33,392 bases of DNA, from assembly GCA_023252055.1 (NCBI GenBank), contig JAHEXP010000011.1, forward strand, positions 1-33,392. The letters run 5' to 3'. Position numbers and translations under genes: made by a program. The notes below the pieces were generated by a model that did no database searches, was not told where the DNA came from, and was given only the letters and a program-made list of their open reading frames with translations. This document shows positions 16,366 through 24,261 of this stretch, piece after piece. Within the stretch, counting starts at the first letter, position 1, and each line of letters opens with the position of its first letter. The stretch is from Coriobacteriia bacterium (GTDB taxonomy: Bacteria; Actinomycetota; Coriobacteriia; Anaerosomatales; PALSA-660).

Positions 16366-17070
16366 ATGGCTCCAGAGACACGGACCGTCAGTCTCGTCGC
16401 ATCGACCGTCGAGTGCGACGGCATCGCGACGTTCTCCTTCACGCGGCCCGACGGCTACCGGTTCGCCGCGGGGCAGTACCAGAACCTGACCCTGGAGACG
16501 CGCGAGGGACCGCAGACGAAGTCGTTCTCCCACTGCGACGCGCCGGGCGACGAGCACTCGCGGGTCCTCACGCGGCTGACGGGCAGTGCGTTCAAGGATG
16601 CGCTGCTCGCGCTGCGGCCCGGGGATGCTGTACAGACCTCAGGCCCCTTCGGTCGGCTGACCGTCCCTGAGGGTGCCCGGAAGGCGGCGTTCCTGGTGGG
16701 GGGCGTGGGTCTGTCGCCCGCAGCGAGCATCGTTCGCGACGCCGTGCTGCGCCGCAGCGGGCTGGAGTGCCTGGTGTTCAACGGCAACAACGACGAGACG
16801 TGCGTCCCGCTCCGGGAGGACTTCGCCGGCTACGCCGCCGAGCCCACGGTCGGGGTGGTCGACGTGATCTGGAAGCCGAGCGAGTCCTGGAAGGGCGAGT
16901 CCGGGGTCATCACCGCCGACGTGGTGCGCCGTCACTGCGACCCCAACGACGGATGGCACTGGTTCGTGTCCGGCCCGCCGGCCATGGTCACACCCATGCG
17001 CGCCGTCCTGCAGGAACTGGGAGTCTCCGCGACGGCCGCATCGTTCGAGGAGTTCGGCGGCTATCGCTAG
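16366..17070 (+). CDS. FNR-family flavin/NAD(P)H oxidoreductase
   Basis: A 234-residue ferredoxin-NADP reductase fold. The FAD domain (1-~100) has GQYQNLTLET and TKSFSHCDAP, the latter in place of the usual RxYS motif. The NAD domain has the phosphate-binding loop LVGGVGLSPAASIVRDA and the conserved WFVSGPPAMVTPMRAVLQELG, ending with FEEFGGY, a typical C-terminal aromatic that stacks on flavin. No ferredoxin domain is attached, so the electron partner is unknown. AGGAGG precedes the ATG. A 95-bp gap separates it from the next gene. Confidence 0.93.
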   Translation: MAPETRTVSLVASTVECDGIATFSFTRPDGYRFAAGQYQNLTLETREGPQTKSFSHCDAPGDEHSRVLTRLTGSAFKDALLALRPGDAVQTSGPFGRLTVPEGARKAAFLVGGVGLSPAASIVRDAVLRRSGLECLVFNGNNDETCVPLREDFAGYAAEPTVGVVDVIWKPSESWKGESGVITADVVRRHCDPNDGWHWFVSGPPAMVTPMRAVLQELGVSATAASFEEFGGYR

Positions 17071-17089
17071 CCGCGTCCCGCACGGGGGG

Positions 17090-17095
17090 TATACA
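17090..17095 (+). promoter_or_regulatory. Candidate -10 element before the four-TM gene
   Basis: TATACA within GGGGTATACACCGC, 70 bases before the start codon. A similar GTATACAC occurs at 18606-18613 before the CorC-like gene. No good -35 at either. Confidence 0.3.
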
Positions 17096-17165
17096 CCGCG
17101 CTGAAGGGGCGTCCGCCGCCGATGCGGCCGCTCGAACCGATCAGAAGCGGGAAGTGGGACGAGCC

Positions 17166-17564
17166 ATGGAGATCTTCGCCAAGACCTGCAACTCCGACGT
17201 CATGGACGGCGAGAGGATCGCCGCCCGTTTGTTCGTGGGGATCGGCGGTGTCATCTGGACCGTGCTGGCGATCGGCTCGGCCATGGTCTTCGGGACCTCG
17301 GGCCCCGCAGCGCTCACGATCCAGATCGTGCTGCCGCTCGTGCTGGCCGTTCTGGCGTTCGCGATCGGTTGGTTCTACGAGAACGTCGCCGCCGCACTGC
17401 TGTTCGCCGGGGCGATCGCGACGGTCGTGTGGGGCGTCGTCATGGGCTGGGAAGCCGGGGTATGGGGCATCATGGCGATCTTCCTGATCGCCCCTGAGAT
17501 CATCGCCGGGCTCCTGTTCCTGATGGCCGCTCGGATGCAGGCCGTATGCGAGATGAAGGCCTAG
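17166..17564 (+). CDS. Small four-helix membrane protein, unknown
   Basis: 132 residues, almost entirely four hydrophobic helices after a short N-terminal tail (MEIFAKTCNSDVMDGERIA): LFVGIGGVIWTVLAIGSAM, IQIVLPLVLAVLAFAIGWF, VAAALLFAGAIATVVWGVV and MAIFLIAPEIIAGLLFLMA. No family recognised. The ATG follows GAAGTGGGACGAGCC. Its stop codon shares a CTAG palindrome with the stop of the convergent FKBP gene. Confidence 0.8.
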   Translation: MEIFAKTCNSDVMDGERIAARLFVGIGGVIWTVLAIGSAMVFGTSGPAALTIQIVLPLVLAVLAFAIGWFYENVAAALLFAGAIATVVWGVVMGWEAGVWGIMAIFLIAPEIIAGLLFLMAARMQAVCEMKA

Positions 17565-18004
17565 TCCGCGGCAGGGGCGCCCTCACCGACCACGTCGACC
17601 AACTCGATCTCGAACGTGAGGGCCTCGCCGGCGAGCGGGTGGTTGAAGTCGATGCTGACGGCGTCGCCCTCGATCGCGACGATCCGGCCCGGCATCTCCT
17701 CGCCCTCCGGCGTCGTGAGGCTGACCATGCCCCCGACATACGGCTCAGCACCGAAATCGCTGAACGAGACGGTGTGTGCGAGCTGGGGAACGCGAGGACC
17801 GTACGCATCCTCGGGGTCGATCGTGACCGTGACGGTGCCGCCCGGCTCGAGGCCGATGACGGCGTTCTCGAACCCGGGGATGACCTGACCCGCGCCCACG
17901 CCGAACGTCAGCGGTTCGCGGCCTTCGCTCGAGTCGAAGAGGCTGCCGTCCGCGAGTGTGCCCTTGTAGTGGACCCGCACGGTGTCGCCGTTCTTGACCG
18001 CCAT
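17561..18004 (-). CDS. FKBP-type peptidyl-prolyl isomerase (SlyD-like)
   Basis: A 147-residue cytosolic prolyl isomerase/chaperone. The FKBP core VKNGDTVRVHYKGTLADGSLFDSS and PLTFGVGAGQVIPGFENAVIGL (read in two parts) is split by an insert-in-flap domain (AYGPRVPQLAHTVSFSDFG...GEEMPGRIV) before the final strand ALTFEIELVDV, the SlyD pattern. The metal-binding His-rich tail of E. coli SlyD is absent. The ATG at 18004 begins exactly at the domain. Confidence 0.94.
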   Translation of the reverse strand: MAVKNGDTVRVHYKGTLADGSLFDSSEGREPLTFGVGAGQVIPGFENAVIGLEPGGTVTVTIDPEDAYGPRVPQLAHTVSFSDFGAEPYVGGMVSLTTPEGEEMPGRIVAIEGDAVSIDFNHPLAGEALTFEIELVDVVGEGAPAAD

Positions 18005-18102
18005 GTGCCGCCTGCCTCTCGTATGTGGTTCCGTGCCGTCTTGGCGAACCTTACACCAGAAGCGCGGCGTGTCGGGGCACGGGCCGTGTCGGTCGCATGC
18101 GG

Positions 18103-18108
18103 TACACT
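18103..18108 (+). promoter_or_regulatory. Candidate -10 before the winged-helix-like gene
   Basis: TACACT in GCGGTACACTCTG, 115 bases before the start; -35 not convincing. Confidence 0.25.
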
Positions 18109-18222
18109 CTGTGGCGGATCGGCGCATCCCGGAGGGACGGGGGATTTCCGCCTGATGGGGGTTGGGCAAGGGCCGGAACGCGCTCGTGAGACGAGCCGCG
18201 CGTCCGGCGGGATGGTGCGGAC

Positions 18223-18576
18223 GTGAACGAGCTCGAAGACGTTCTGGGACTGGCTACAACGCACTTCGTCGACCGCTACGTGCGGTCCCTGCTGACGTGG
18301 GACGTCCTCGTCTTCTTCCACCGCAATCCCGACGCGGTCCTCGACATGGACGGCCTTGCCGCGCGCCTCGGACGCAACCCCGACGAGCTGCATGGCGAGA
18401 TCGACGAGCTGTGCCGTGACCGGATCCTTCAGCGGGCCGGCGGCCTGGTGCGCTACCGGCCGGAGCCCGAGATGCGTGACACGGTCGAGAGCTTCGCGAA
18501 CGCGTGTCAGGACCGTGGACGGCGCCTCGCCCTCATCGCGCTCGTACTGCACAAGATCAACCCGCGCGAAGAGTGA
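18223..18576 (+). CDS. Small winged-helix-like protein, possible regulator
   Basis: A 117-residue cytosolic protein. Residues ~22-78 read like a winged helix: helix VRSLLTWDVLVFFHRNP, helix MDGLAARLGRNPDELHGEIDEL as a turn-helix recognition unit, then a short wing ILQRAGGLVRYRPE. The C-terminal helix (MRDTVESFANACQD...LALIALVLHKI) could mediate dimerisation. A MarR/PadR-like transcription regulator is possible, but no target is evident. The GTG start has only a weak ribosome site, so an alternative start cannot be excluded. Confidence 0.72.
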   Translation: MNELEDVLGLATTHFVDRYVRSLLTWDVLVFFHRNPDAVLDMDGLAARLGRNPDELHGEIDELCRDRILQRAGGLVRYRPEPEMRDTVESFANACQDRGRRLALIALVLHKINPREE

Positions 18577-18597
18577 CCGCCGCTGCGCGTGCGGCGG
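18577..18597 (+). terminator. Hairpin directly after the winged-helix-like gene
   Basis: A 7-bp inverted repeat CCGCCGC-tgcgcgt-GCGGCGG begins at the base after the stop codon. There is no T-tract. Confidence 0.4.
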
Positions 18598-18638
18598 CGC
18601 CCCGCGTATACACACCTCACCACTAAAGGCAGGACTTC

Positions 18639-19964
18639 ATGGGGCGCTACACCGGCGAGATCGCGACGATCGCGGTCCTCATCGCCTTGAGCGGCTATTT
18701 CGTGGCAGCTGAGATGGCGCTCGTCTCGGCGCGGCGGACCGCGCTCCAGGACGCGGCGGACAAGGGCTCGGCTGGCGCGCGGGCGGCACTGCGCCTGCTC
18801 GATGACCCGAACAGGATGCTGTCCGCGATATCGGTCTGCATCACCCTGGTCGGATTCACGGCGGCTTCGCTGGCGGCCGTCACCTTCGAGGCGCCGCTCG
18901 CCGCGGTACTCCGCTCGCTGGGCGTCACCTGGATCACTCCGATGGCGTCCGGCGTGGCCGTGTTCCTGGTCACGGTCGCGGTCACCTACGTGACACTCGT
19001 CCTCGGCGAGTTGGCTCCCAAGCGCCTCGCGCTCGACCGCGCCGCCCGCGTGGCGCAGGCCGTCGCGCGGCCTGTGACGTGGGTCGCCGCCGTGCTGACC
19101 CCGATCGTCTGGGTCCTCGGCCGCTCCACCGACCTCGTCGCCCGGGCCATGGGCGTGCGCGGCGGCGGCAGCGCCCATGGAGTGAGCGAGGAAGAGATCA
19201 AACTGCTCGTCCGTGACCAGGGCACGCTGCTCGAAGAAGAGAAGCGGATGATCGCCGAGGTACTCGAGATCGGGGACACGGTCGCGCGCGAGATCATGGT
19301 GCCCCGCGTGGATGTGGACATGATCGAGGACACGTCGAGCGTCGGGGAAGCGCTGCCGTTCTTCCGGCGCACCGGGTTCTCCCGCGTGCCGGTCTTCCAC
19401 GACGACCCGGACTCGGTCATCGGCATCGCACTGCTCAAGGACCTGCTGGAGCCGATCGCGGAGGGCGAGTCGGCGGGCCCACTCACACAGCACGTCAGGC
19501 CGCCGCTCTTCGTCCCCGAGACCAAGCCGATCCTCGATCTGCTCCAGGAGATGCGTGCCTCGCACAACCACATGGTCATCGTCGTGGACGAACATGGCGG
19601 GACCGCCGGCATCGTCACGATCGAGGACATCGTGGAGGAGATCGTCGGCGAGATCACCGATGAGTACGACAGGGACCACCGCTACATCGAGCCGGTCGGC
19701 CCGGGCGTATGGGTCGTCGACGGAAGGCTCCCGGTCGAGGACGCGAACGAGGACCTGGGACTGTCCGTACCGGAGTCTGAGGAGTACGACACGCTCGCAG
19801 GGTGGGTGCTGACCGCGCTCGGGCACATACCGGTCGTCGGAGAGACTGCGAAGATCGACGGTGCCGAGCTGCGTGTCGTGGCGGTGCGCCGGCGGCGCAT
19901 CGCACGACTGCGCGTCACGGCGCGCCCGGCACAGGGGCCCGATGGCGGGCCCGGCAGGGACTGA
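18639..19964 (+). CDS. CNNM/CorC (HlyC) family membrane protein
   Basis: A 441-residue protein with three parts. Residues 1-~190 are a DUF21/CNNM membrane domain (LIALSGYFVAAEMALVSARR; VLGELAPKRLALDRA). Residues ~205-335 are two CBS domains (REIMVPRVDVDMIEDTSS; NHMVIVVDEHGGTAGIVTIED). Residues ~345-425 are the CorC_HlyC domain (GVWVVDGRLPVEDANEDLGL). Relatives act in Mg2+/Co2+ efflux or homeostasis, with nucleotide-binding CBS domains. GGCAGG precedes the ATG. It lies 17 bp upstream of the LiaF-like gene and is probably co-transcribed with it. Confidence 0.95.
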   Translation: MGRYTGEIATIAVLIALSGYFVAAEMALVSARRTALQDAADKGSAGARAALRLLDDPNRMLSAISVCITLVGFTAASLAAVTFEAPLAAVLRSLGVTWITPMASGVAVFLVTVAVTYVTLVLGELAPKRLALDRAARVAQAVARPVTWVAAVLTPIVWVLGRSTDLVARAMGVRGGGSAHGVSEEEIKLLVRDQGTLLEEEKRMIAEVLEIGDTVAREIMVPRVDVDMIEDTSSVGEALPFFRRTGFSRVPVFHDDPDSVIGIALLKDLLEPIAEGESAGPLTQHVRPPLFVPETKPILDLLQEMRASHNHMVIVVDEHGGTAGIVTIEDIVEEIVGEITDEYDRDHRYIEPVGPGVWVVDGRLPVEDANEDLGLSVPESEEYDTLAGWVLTALGHIPVVGETAKIDGAELRVVAVRRRRIARLRVTARPAQGPDGGPGRD

Positions 19965-19981
19965 ATACGGGGAGGTTGCAC

Positions 19982-21229
19982 GTGAGCGACGATGTGAACG
20001 GGCAGGCCACCGGCCAGCCCACAGAAGGATCCGCCGCGACCGCGGTCGCGACGCCCCCTGCGCCCCCCGCGCCGCCGGTGCCCCCGGCGCCCGCGGGAAC
20101 CGCTTGGGGCCCCGGCCCCGGGAACCACGGTCGCGACCGCGGCTACCGGTCCGGGGGAGCGGTGTTCGGGGTCCTGCTCGTGGTGATCGGGCTCGTCGCC
20201 CTTGCGGGCGGGTTCACCTCCGTGTTCGACGTCTTCCGGCTGTGGCCGTTGCTCGTCATCTTCGGCGGCATCATGCAGATGGTGCACCCGCACGGCGACG
20301 CGGTCGTGAAGCGTATCGCCGAAGGGCTCGGGAGCATCGCGGTGGGCCTGGTCCTTCTCGGCAACACCTTCGGGATCATCCCGTGGACGGTGTGGATCAC
20401 CGTGATCTCACTGTGGCCGTTGCTGCTTGTGGCTCTCGGGATCGAACTGGTGGGCCGCGGCCTGCACATGACGTGGCTCCGCGCGCTGTCGAACGTGCTG
20501 CTCATCCTAGGGCTCGCGTATGCGGTGCTCGTGCTGCAGCCCTCTGCGGGCCGTGTCGCGTTCCCGTTCTCCTTCACGTCCGCGGGCACTCAGACGTTCT
20601 CGGACGCGCGACAGCACGATGCCGCGGTCACCTCGGGTAGCGCGACCGTCAAGGTCGGCGCGACCCGGCTCACGCTCGCGGCGGGCGACAAGCTCGCGAC
20701 GCTCGACGGCCAGGGTCCGATCGGCGAGAAGCCGATGCTGGCCGCGTCGGTGACGGGCGGCGCGGTGGACGTGCAGGTGAGCGAACCCGGCGACCACGTG
20801 TTCTTCGTCGGGACGCAGGACCGAAGCATCGACATCACCTTGGACAGGGCGGTGCGCTGGCGCGAGGTGCGCTTCGATGTCGGCGCCGTCGCTGCCGACG
20901 CCGATCTGAGCGGCTTGGACGTGTCCAACGTCCTGCTCAACACCGGCGCGTCCGACGCACGGCTCAAGATCGGGAGCCGCGCCGACGCGGTCGCGGTCGA
21001 CGTGAGCGGCGGCGCCACGAGCATCACAGTCCTCGTTCCTGCGAACGCCGCGTGCAACATCGAGGCGTCGAGCGGCCTGTCCAACGTCCGTGTGCCCGCG
21101 GGCTTCCGGCAGACGAGCGGTATCGTGGGGATCGGCCGCAGCACCTACGTGGCCGCCGGTTCCGGCGGGCCCAAGATCACCATCACGCTCAACTCGGGCG
21201 TGTCCGACCTTCGCATCGAGACGTACTGA
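19982..21229 (+). CDS. LiaF/toastrack-like envelope-stress membrane protein
   Basis: 415 residues. A Pro/Ala-rich cytosolic tail (~20-45) is followed by four helices in the LiaI/LiaF pattern with repeated LWPLLV motifs (DVFRLWPLLVIFGGI; VISLWPLLLVALGIEL), then VLLILGLAYAVLVLQP. The last ~230 residues form a beta-rich repeat region (TLDRAVRWREVRFDVGAV; LNTGASDARLKIG; VDVSGGATSITVLVP) typical of the DUF2154/toastrack domain of cell-wall-stress sensors. The GTG start has GGGAGG upstream. It is followed 11 bp later by a PspC gene, the usual partner. No LiaRS-type two-component genes are in the window. Confidence 0.85.
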   Translation: MSDDVNGQATGQPTEGSAATAVATPPAPPAPPVPPAPAGTAWGPGPGNHGRDRGYRSGGAVFGVLLVVIGLVALAGGFTSVFDVFRLWPLLVIFGGIMQMVHPHGDAVVKRIAEGLGSIAVGLVLLGNTFGIIPWTVWITVISLWPLLLVALGIELVGRGLHMTWLRALSNVLLILGLAYAVLVLQPSAGRVAFPFSFTSAGTQTFSDARQHDAAVTSGSATVKVGATRLTLAAGDKLATLDGQGPIGEKPMLAASVTGGAVDVQVSEPGDHVFFVGTQDRSIDITLDRAVRWREVRFDVGAVAADADLSGLDVSNVLLNTGASDARLKIGSRADAVAVDVSGGATSITVLVPANAACNIEASSGLSNVRVPAGFRQTSGIVGIGRSTYVAAGSGGPKITITLNSGVSDLRIETY

Positions 21230-21240
21230 GGAGAAGAACG

Positions 21241-21705
21241 ATGGATGCACCGAAGGACCCGCGTTCCGGGGCGATCGCGTTCGGCGGCGCCGCGCTCATC
21301 GTGTTCGGCCTGTGGTGGTTCGTCAGGGACTCCGGCCTGATCCCCCAGCAGATACTCGACCTGATCAACCGATCCGCCGGCGCGCTGACGCTCGTCGGAC
21401 TCGGCATCATCGTCATCCTGCTGTCGCGCCGCGGAACGTTCACCGTCCCACGCAGCGGCACGCGCCTGTTCCGGTCTCGCACGGACCGGGTGCTGGGCGG
21501 AGTGCTCGGCGGACTCGGCTCGTACCTGGGCGTCGACCCGCTGTTCCTGCGCATCGCAGTCGCGCTGCTGACCGTTCTCGGCGCTGGCGCGCTCATCGCC
21601 GTCTACATCGTGATGTGGATCGTCGTTCCGGAGGAGCCGCTGTCTGCGTCTGCCGGGGCCTCCGCCCCGCCCGCCCCGCCCGTCCCGCCCGCACCGGAGG
21701 CGTAG
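21241..21705 (+). CDS. PspC-domain membrane protein
   Basis: 154 residues. Two N-terminal helices (GAIAFGGAALIVFGLWWF; AGALTLVGLGIIVILLS) precede a canonical PspC domain: RTDRVLGGVLGGLGSYLGVD, PLFLRIAVALLTVLGAGAL, YIVMWIVVPEEP. The tail is Pro/Ala-rich, like the head of the neighbouring LiaF-like protein. PspC proteins take part in the phage-shock/envelope-stress response. AGGAG lies before the ATG; the gene is tightly coupled to the preceding one. No PspA is seen here. Confidence 0.93.
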   Translation: MDAPKDPRSGAIAFGGAALIVFGLWWFVRDSGLIPQQILDLINRSAGALTLVGLGIIVILLSRRGTFTVPRSGTRLFRSRTDRVLGGVLGGLGSYLGVDPLFLRIAVALLTVLGAGALIAVYIVMWIVVPEEPLSASAGASAPPAPPVPPAPEA

Positions 21706-21709
21706 GCCT

Positions 21710-22663
21710 GTGCCGGACCCCACTTCCACTCACACGGCCGCGCTCGATGCGGCGGGTCCCACCGCACCCGGCGACGTCGTCGATTCACACACCCACCTGT
21801 TCACCGTCGGCCTGCTCGAGGAGGCGCTGAGCAAGGAGCCGCCCGAGGCGATGAAGAGGTTCCGCCAGGCGCTCAAGGACCGCAAGTTCGGTCGTCCGGG
21901 CCGTGAGCAGACCCTGCCCGAGATGACGCCGCAGGAATGCGCCGCCTGGTATCGGGAACGGCTCGCGGCGTCGGGGGTTGCACGCGCCGTGGTGATGTCG
22001 GTCATGCCCGACAGCCAGTGGACGCGCGACTTCATCACCGCCGCCAACGGCCACGTCGCCGCGCTGTGCAATGTGGATCCGCGCGACCCCGGCGCCCCGG
22101 CGCTGCTCGAGCGGGAGATGGCCGCCGGCTTCAAGGGCGTGAAGTTGCTACCGGTGAACCGCTGCTACAGCGTTTCCGATCCGGCGTGCCGCCCCTTCTT
22201 CGAGAAGGCGAACGAACTCAAGGCGTCCATCTGCATCCACTACGGCGTGACGGTCGACCCGACCGGCGACCTCCGCTTCGCGGACCCGATCGACCTGTCG
22301 CCCGTGGCCCGCGACTTCCCGGACATCCCATTCGTGATCGCGCACTTCGGTGCTGGATGGCTCGACAGCGTGCTGCGGCTCGCCTACCAGTGCAAGAACG
22401 TGTGCGTGGACACGTCCGGCACGAACAACTGGATGGACTATCACGTCCCGAAGATGACGCTGCCGGAAGTCTTCGAGCGGACGTTGACCGCCATCGGACC
22501 CGAACGTGTGCTGTTCGGCACCGACTCCGGGACCACGGCCCAGTACCGCACATGGATCAAGTTCCAGCAGGTCAGGGTCCTTGAGGAGCTCGGACTCTCC
22601 GACGGCGACCGCGACCTCGTCCTGCGCGCGAACGCGGCGCGCATCTACCACCTCGATGCCTGA
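21710..22663 (+). CDS. Amidohydrolase (amidohydrolase-2 family)
   Basis: A 317-residue TIM-barrel metal-dependent hydrolase. The motifs are VVDSHTHLF with H27 and H29 (metal HxH), KGVKLLPVNR on strand 3, ICIHYGV (metal His), VIAHFGAGW (metal/catalytic His) and VLFGTDSG with the catalytic aspartate. This fits PF04909 members such as decarboxylases or lactonases; substrate unknown. GTG at 21710 starts four bases after the PspC stop, with GGAGG in the end of that gene. It overlaps the next gene by eight bases. Confidence 0.9.
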   Translation: MPDPTSTHTAALDAAGPTAPGDVVDSHTHLFTVGLLEEALSKEPPEAMKRFRQALKDRKFGRPGREQTLPEMTPQECAAWYRERLAASGVARAVVMSVMPDSQWTRDFITAANGHVAALCNVDPRDPGAPALLEREMAAGFKGVKLLPVNRCYSVSDPACRPFFEKANELKASICIHYGVTVDPTGDLRFADPIDLSPVARDFPDIPFVIAHFGAGWLDSVLRLAYQCKNVCVDTSGTNNWMDYHVPKMTLPEVFERTLTAIGPERVLFGTDSGTTAQYRTWIKFQQVRVLEELGLSDGDRDLVLRANAARIYHLDA

Positions 22664-23462
22664 GCCCGGGGACTACGACCGCTTCGTCGACTGGCGGAAG
22701 CGGCTCGACCGTGAGTCGCCGTTCTACCGGCGCGAGTTCACGGCACACGCCGTCAGCACCGTCATCGACGTAGGGTGCGGCACCGGAATGCTCCCGATCC
22801 ACTGGGCCACGTGGGGCCTGCACGTCGTCGGGGTGGACCCCGACGCCTCGATGCTGGAGAAGGCGGAGCGCAACGCCGAGGACGCGCGGTCGGCGATCGA
22901 GGCCGCGGGCGGTTCGGTGCGGTTCGTCTGCGGCGGTTTCGGCGACCTTGCGGGGCTCGGGCTCGACCCGGCTGACGCGGTCACCTGCACCGGCAACGCG
23001 CTACCGCACATGGCGGGGCCCGACGCGCTCATCGACACCTTGCAGGACTTCGGGAAGGTGCTGCGGCCGGGCGGGCTGCTCGTACTGCACCTGCTCAACC
23101 ACGACAGGTTGCTGGGCTCCCGCATCCGCGCGATCCCGCCGGTGGTGCGCGATACGGACGACGGAACCTGGGTGTTCCTGCGGTTCATGGACTACGTCGA
23201 GGACACGGGGATCCGCTTCGATTTCGTCACCTTGCACCGGCCGCTGTGCGCCTGGGAGGACGAGGCCCCGTGGGAGACGGATTCGCGACGCTCCGTGCAC
23301 ACGGCCCTGCCGTCCGCGCTGCTGCGTGGGGGACTGGTGGCTGCGGGGTTCCCGGACGTGAAGGTCTTCGGCAGCCATGACGGTGCGGCGTTCAGGCCCG
23401 CGGAGGACGAATCGATACTGCTCGTCGCGCTGCGCCGTGAGAACGGGTTCGCGCTCACCTGA
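22656..23462 (+). CDS. SAM-dependent methyltransferase (class I)
   Basis: A 268-residue Rossmann methyltransferase. Motif I is VIDVGCGTGML (36-46), the motif II acidic residue is in VVGVDPDASMLEKAE, motif IV is in AVTCTGNALPHM, and LRPGGLLVLHLLNH is the post-IV strand. The C-terminal half (MDYVEDTGIRFDFVTLHRPL...) is the beta-rich part often found in ubiE-like or small-molecule methyltransferases. Substrate unknown. No Shine-Dalgarno is evident; the ATG overlaps the amidohydrolase stop, so translation probably depends on coupling. Its 3' end overlaps maf (opposite strand) by eight bases. Confidence 0.92.
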   Translation: MPEPGDYDRFVDWRKRLDRESPFYRREFTAHAVSTVIDVGCGTGMLPIHWATWGLHVVGVDPDASMLEKAERNAEDARSAIEAAGGSVRFVCGGFGDLAGLGLDPADAVTCTGNALPHMAGPDALIDTLQDFGKVLRPGGLLVLHLLNHDRLLGSRIRAIPPVVRDTDDGTWVFLRFMDYVEDTGIRFDFVTLHRPLCAWEDEAPWETDSRRSVHTALPSALLRGGLVAAGFPDVKVFGSHDGAAFRPAEDESILLVALRRENGFALT

Positions 23463-24117
23463 TCGGCGTCGCGCACAGCCTCCGGCCGAGCGGGCATGAT
23501 GCACCGAGCGCCGCGTCGCACGCGCTCGCGGGCGGTGTGACCGTGATGCCGAGCCGCGCGAGCCGCTCGTAGAGATGGCACAGCGGCAGCCCGGCGACGT
23601 TCTGGTAGCACTCGCCGGCCTCCACCGTCGCCAGATGGCGTTCGATGTTGTAGGCCCCGGCGCAGCCCAGAGCCTCGTCGCCCGACAGCCATTCAGCTAT
23701 CGCCGCGTCGTCGAGGTCCCGCATCGTCACCGGGGTCGTGACGGCGAAGGTGGCGGGCTCGTCGCATCCCGGTGTCCACACGGCCACCCCGGTCACGACG
23801 CTATGCGTGCGCCCTGACAGGGCCCGCAGCATCCGCTCGGCATCCGCCCGGTCGGTGGGCTTGCCCAGTACCTCGCCGTCCAGAACCACGATCGTGTCGA
23901 AGGCCAGAACGGTGTCGCCGGGATCCGTTTCCGCACGTGCGGCGCGCGCCTTGTCGGCGGCCAGCGTGCGCGCCAAGACGGGCGGGACACGCCGCAGCGA
24001 GGACGTGATGTCCTCGGCGGTATCGGTCGCCAGACAGGTGTAGGGGACGTCCAGCCACGCGAGCAGACGGCGCCTGCGCGGAGAGGCTGAAGCGAGTACG
24101 AGCGGAGTGGTTTCCAT
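23455..24117 (-). CDS. maf: Maf-like nucleoside triphosphate pyrophosphatase
   Basis: A 220-residue house-cleaning enzyme that hydrolyses (d)TTP/UTP or modified nucleotides. The start has the signature LVLASASPRRRRLLAWL (6-22), and the centre FDTIVVLDGEVLGKPTDRADA has the catalytic Asp and Lys. Near the end, where many Maf proteins read GGYAIQG, this one has GAYNIERHLATVEAG before the conserved YQNVAGLPLCHL, so the last active-site loop is diverged. A Cys-containing tail of about 25 residues follows. The ATG at 24117 is placed by homology; the ribosome site is weak. Confidence 0.9.
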   Translation of the reverse strand: METTPLVLASASPRRRRLLAWLDVPYTCLATDTAEDITSSLRRVPPVLARTLAADKARAARAETDPGDTVLAFDTIVVLDGEVLGKPTDRADAERMLRALSGRTHSVVTGVAVWTPGCDEPATFAVTTPVTMRDLDDAAIAEWLSGDEALGCAGAYNIERHLATVEAGECYQNVAGLPLCHLYERLARLGITVTPPASACDAALGASCPLGRRLCATPIR

Positions 24118-24189
24118 GCGCTCGATGATAGCGCACCAACGCCCAGCCAATTCCTGTTCGGGACCGTGGCATGCCCGGCGCGCTCGGTC

Positions 24190-24195
24190 CATAAT
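24190..24195 (+). promoter_or_regulatory. Candidate -10 element of the HEAT/HD-GYP operon
   Basis: CATAAT in the divergent region between maf and the HEAT-repeat gene, about 67 bases before the start codon. The region opposite (24166-24172) has only a poor -35. Confidence 0.35.
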
Positions 24196-24261
24196 CACTA
24201 GCGAAACCCTGCCGCCGGCACACGCCCGGTGGGCGGTTCGCCATTCTCGGGGAGGAGTCGC

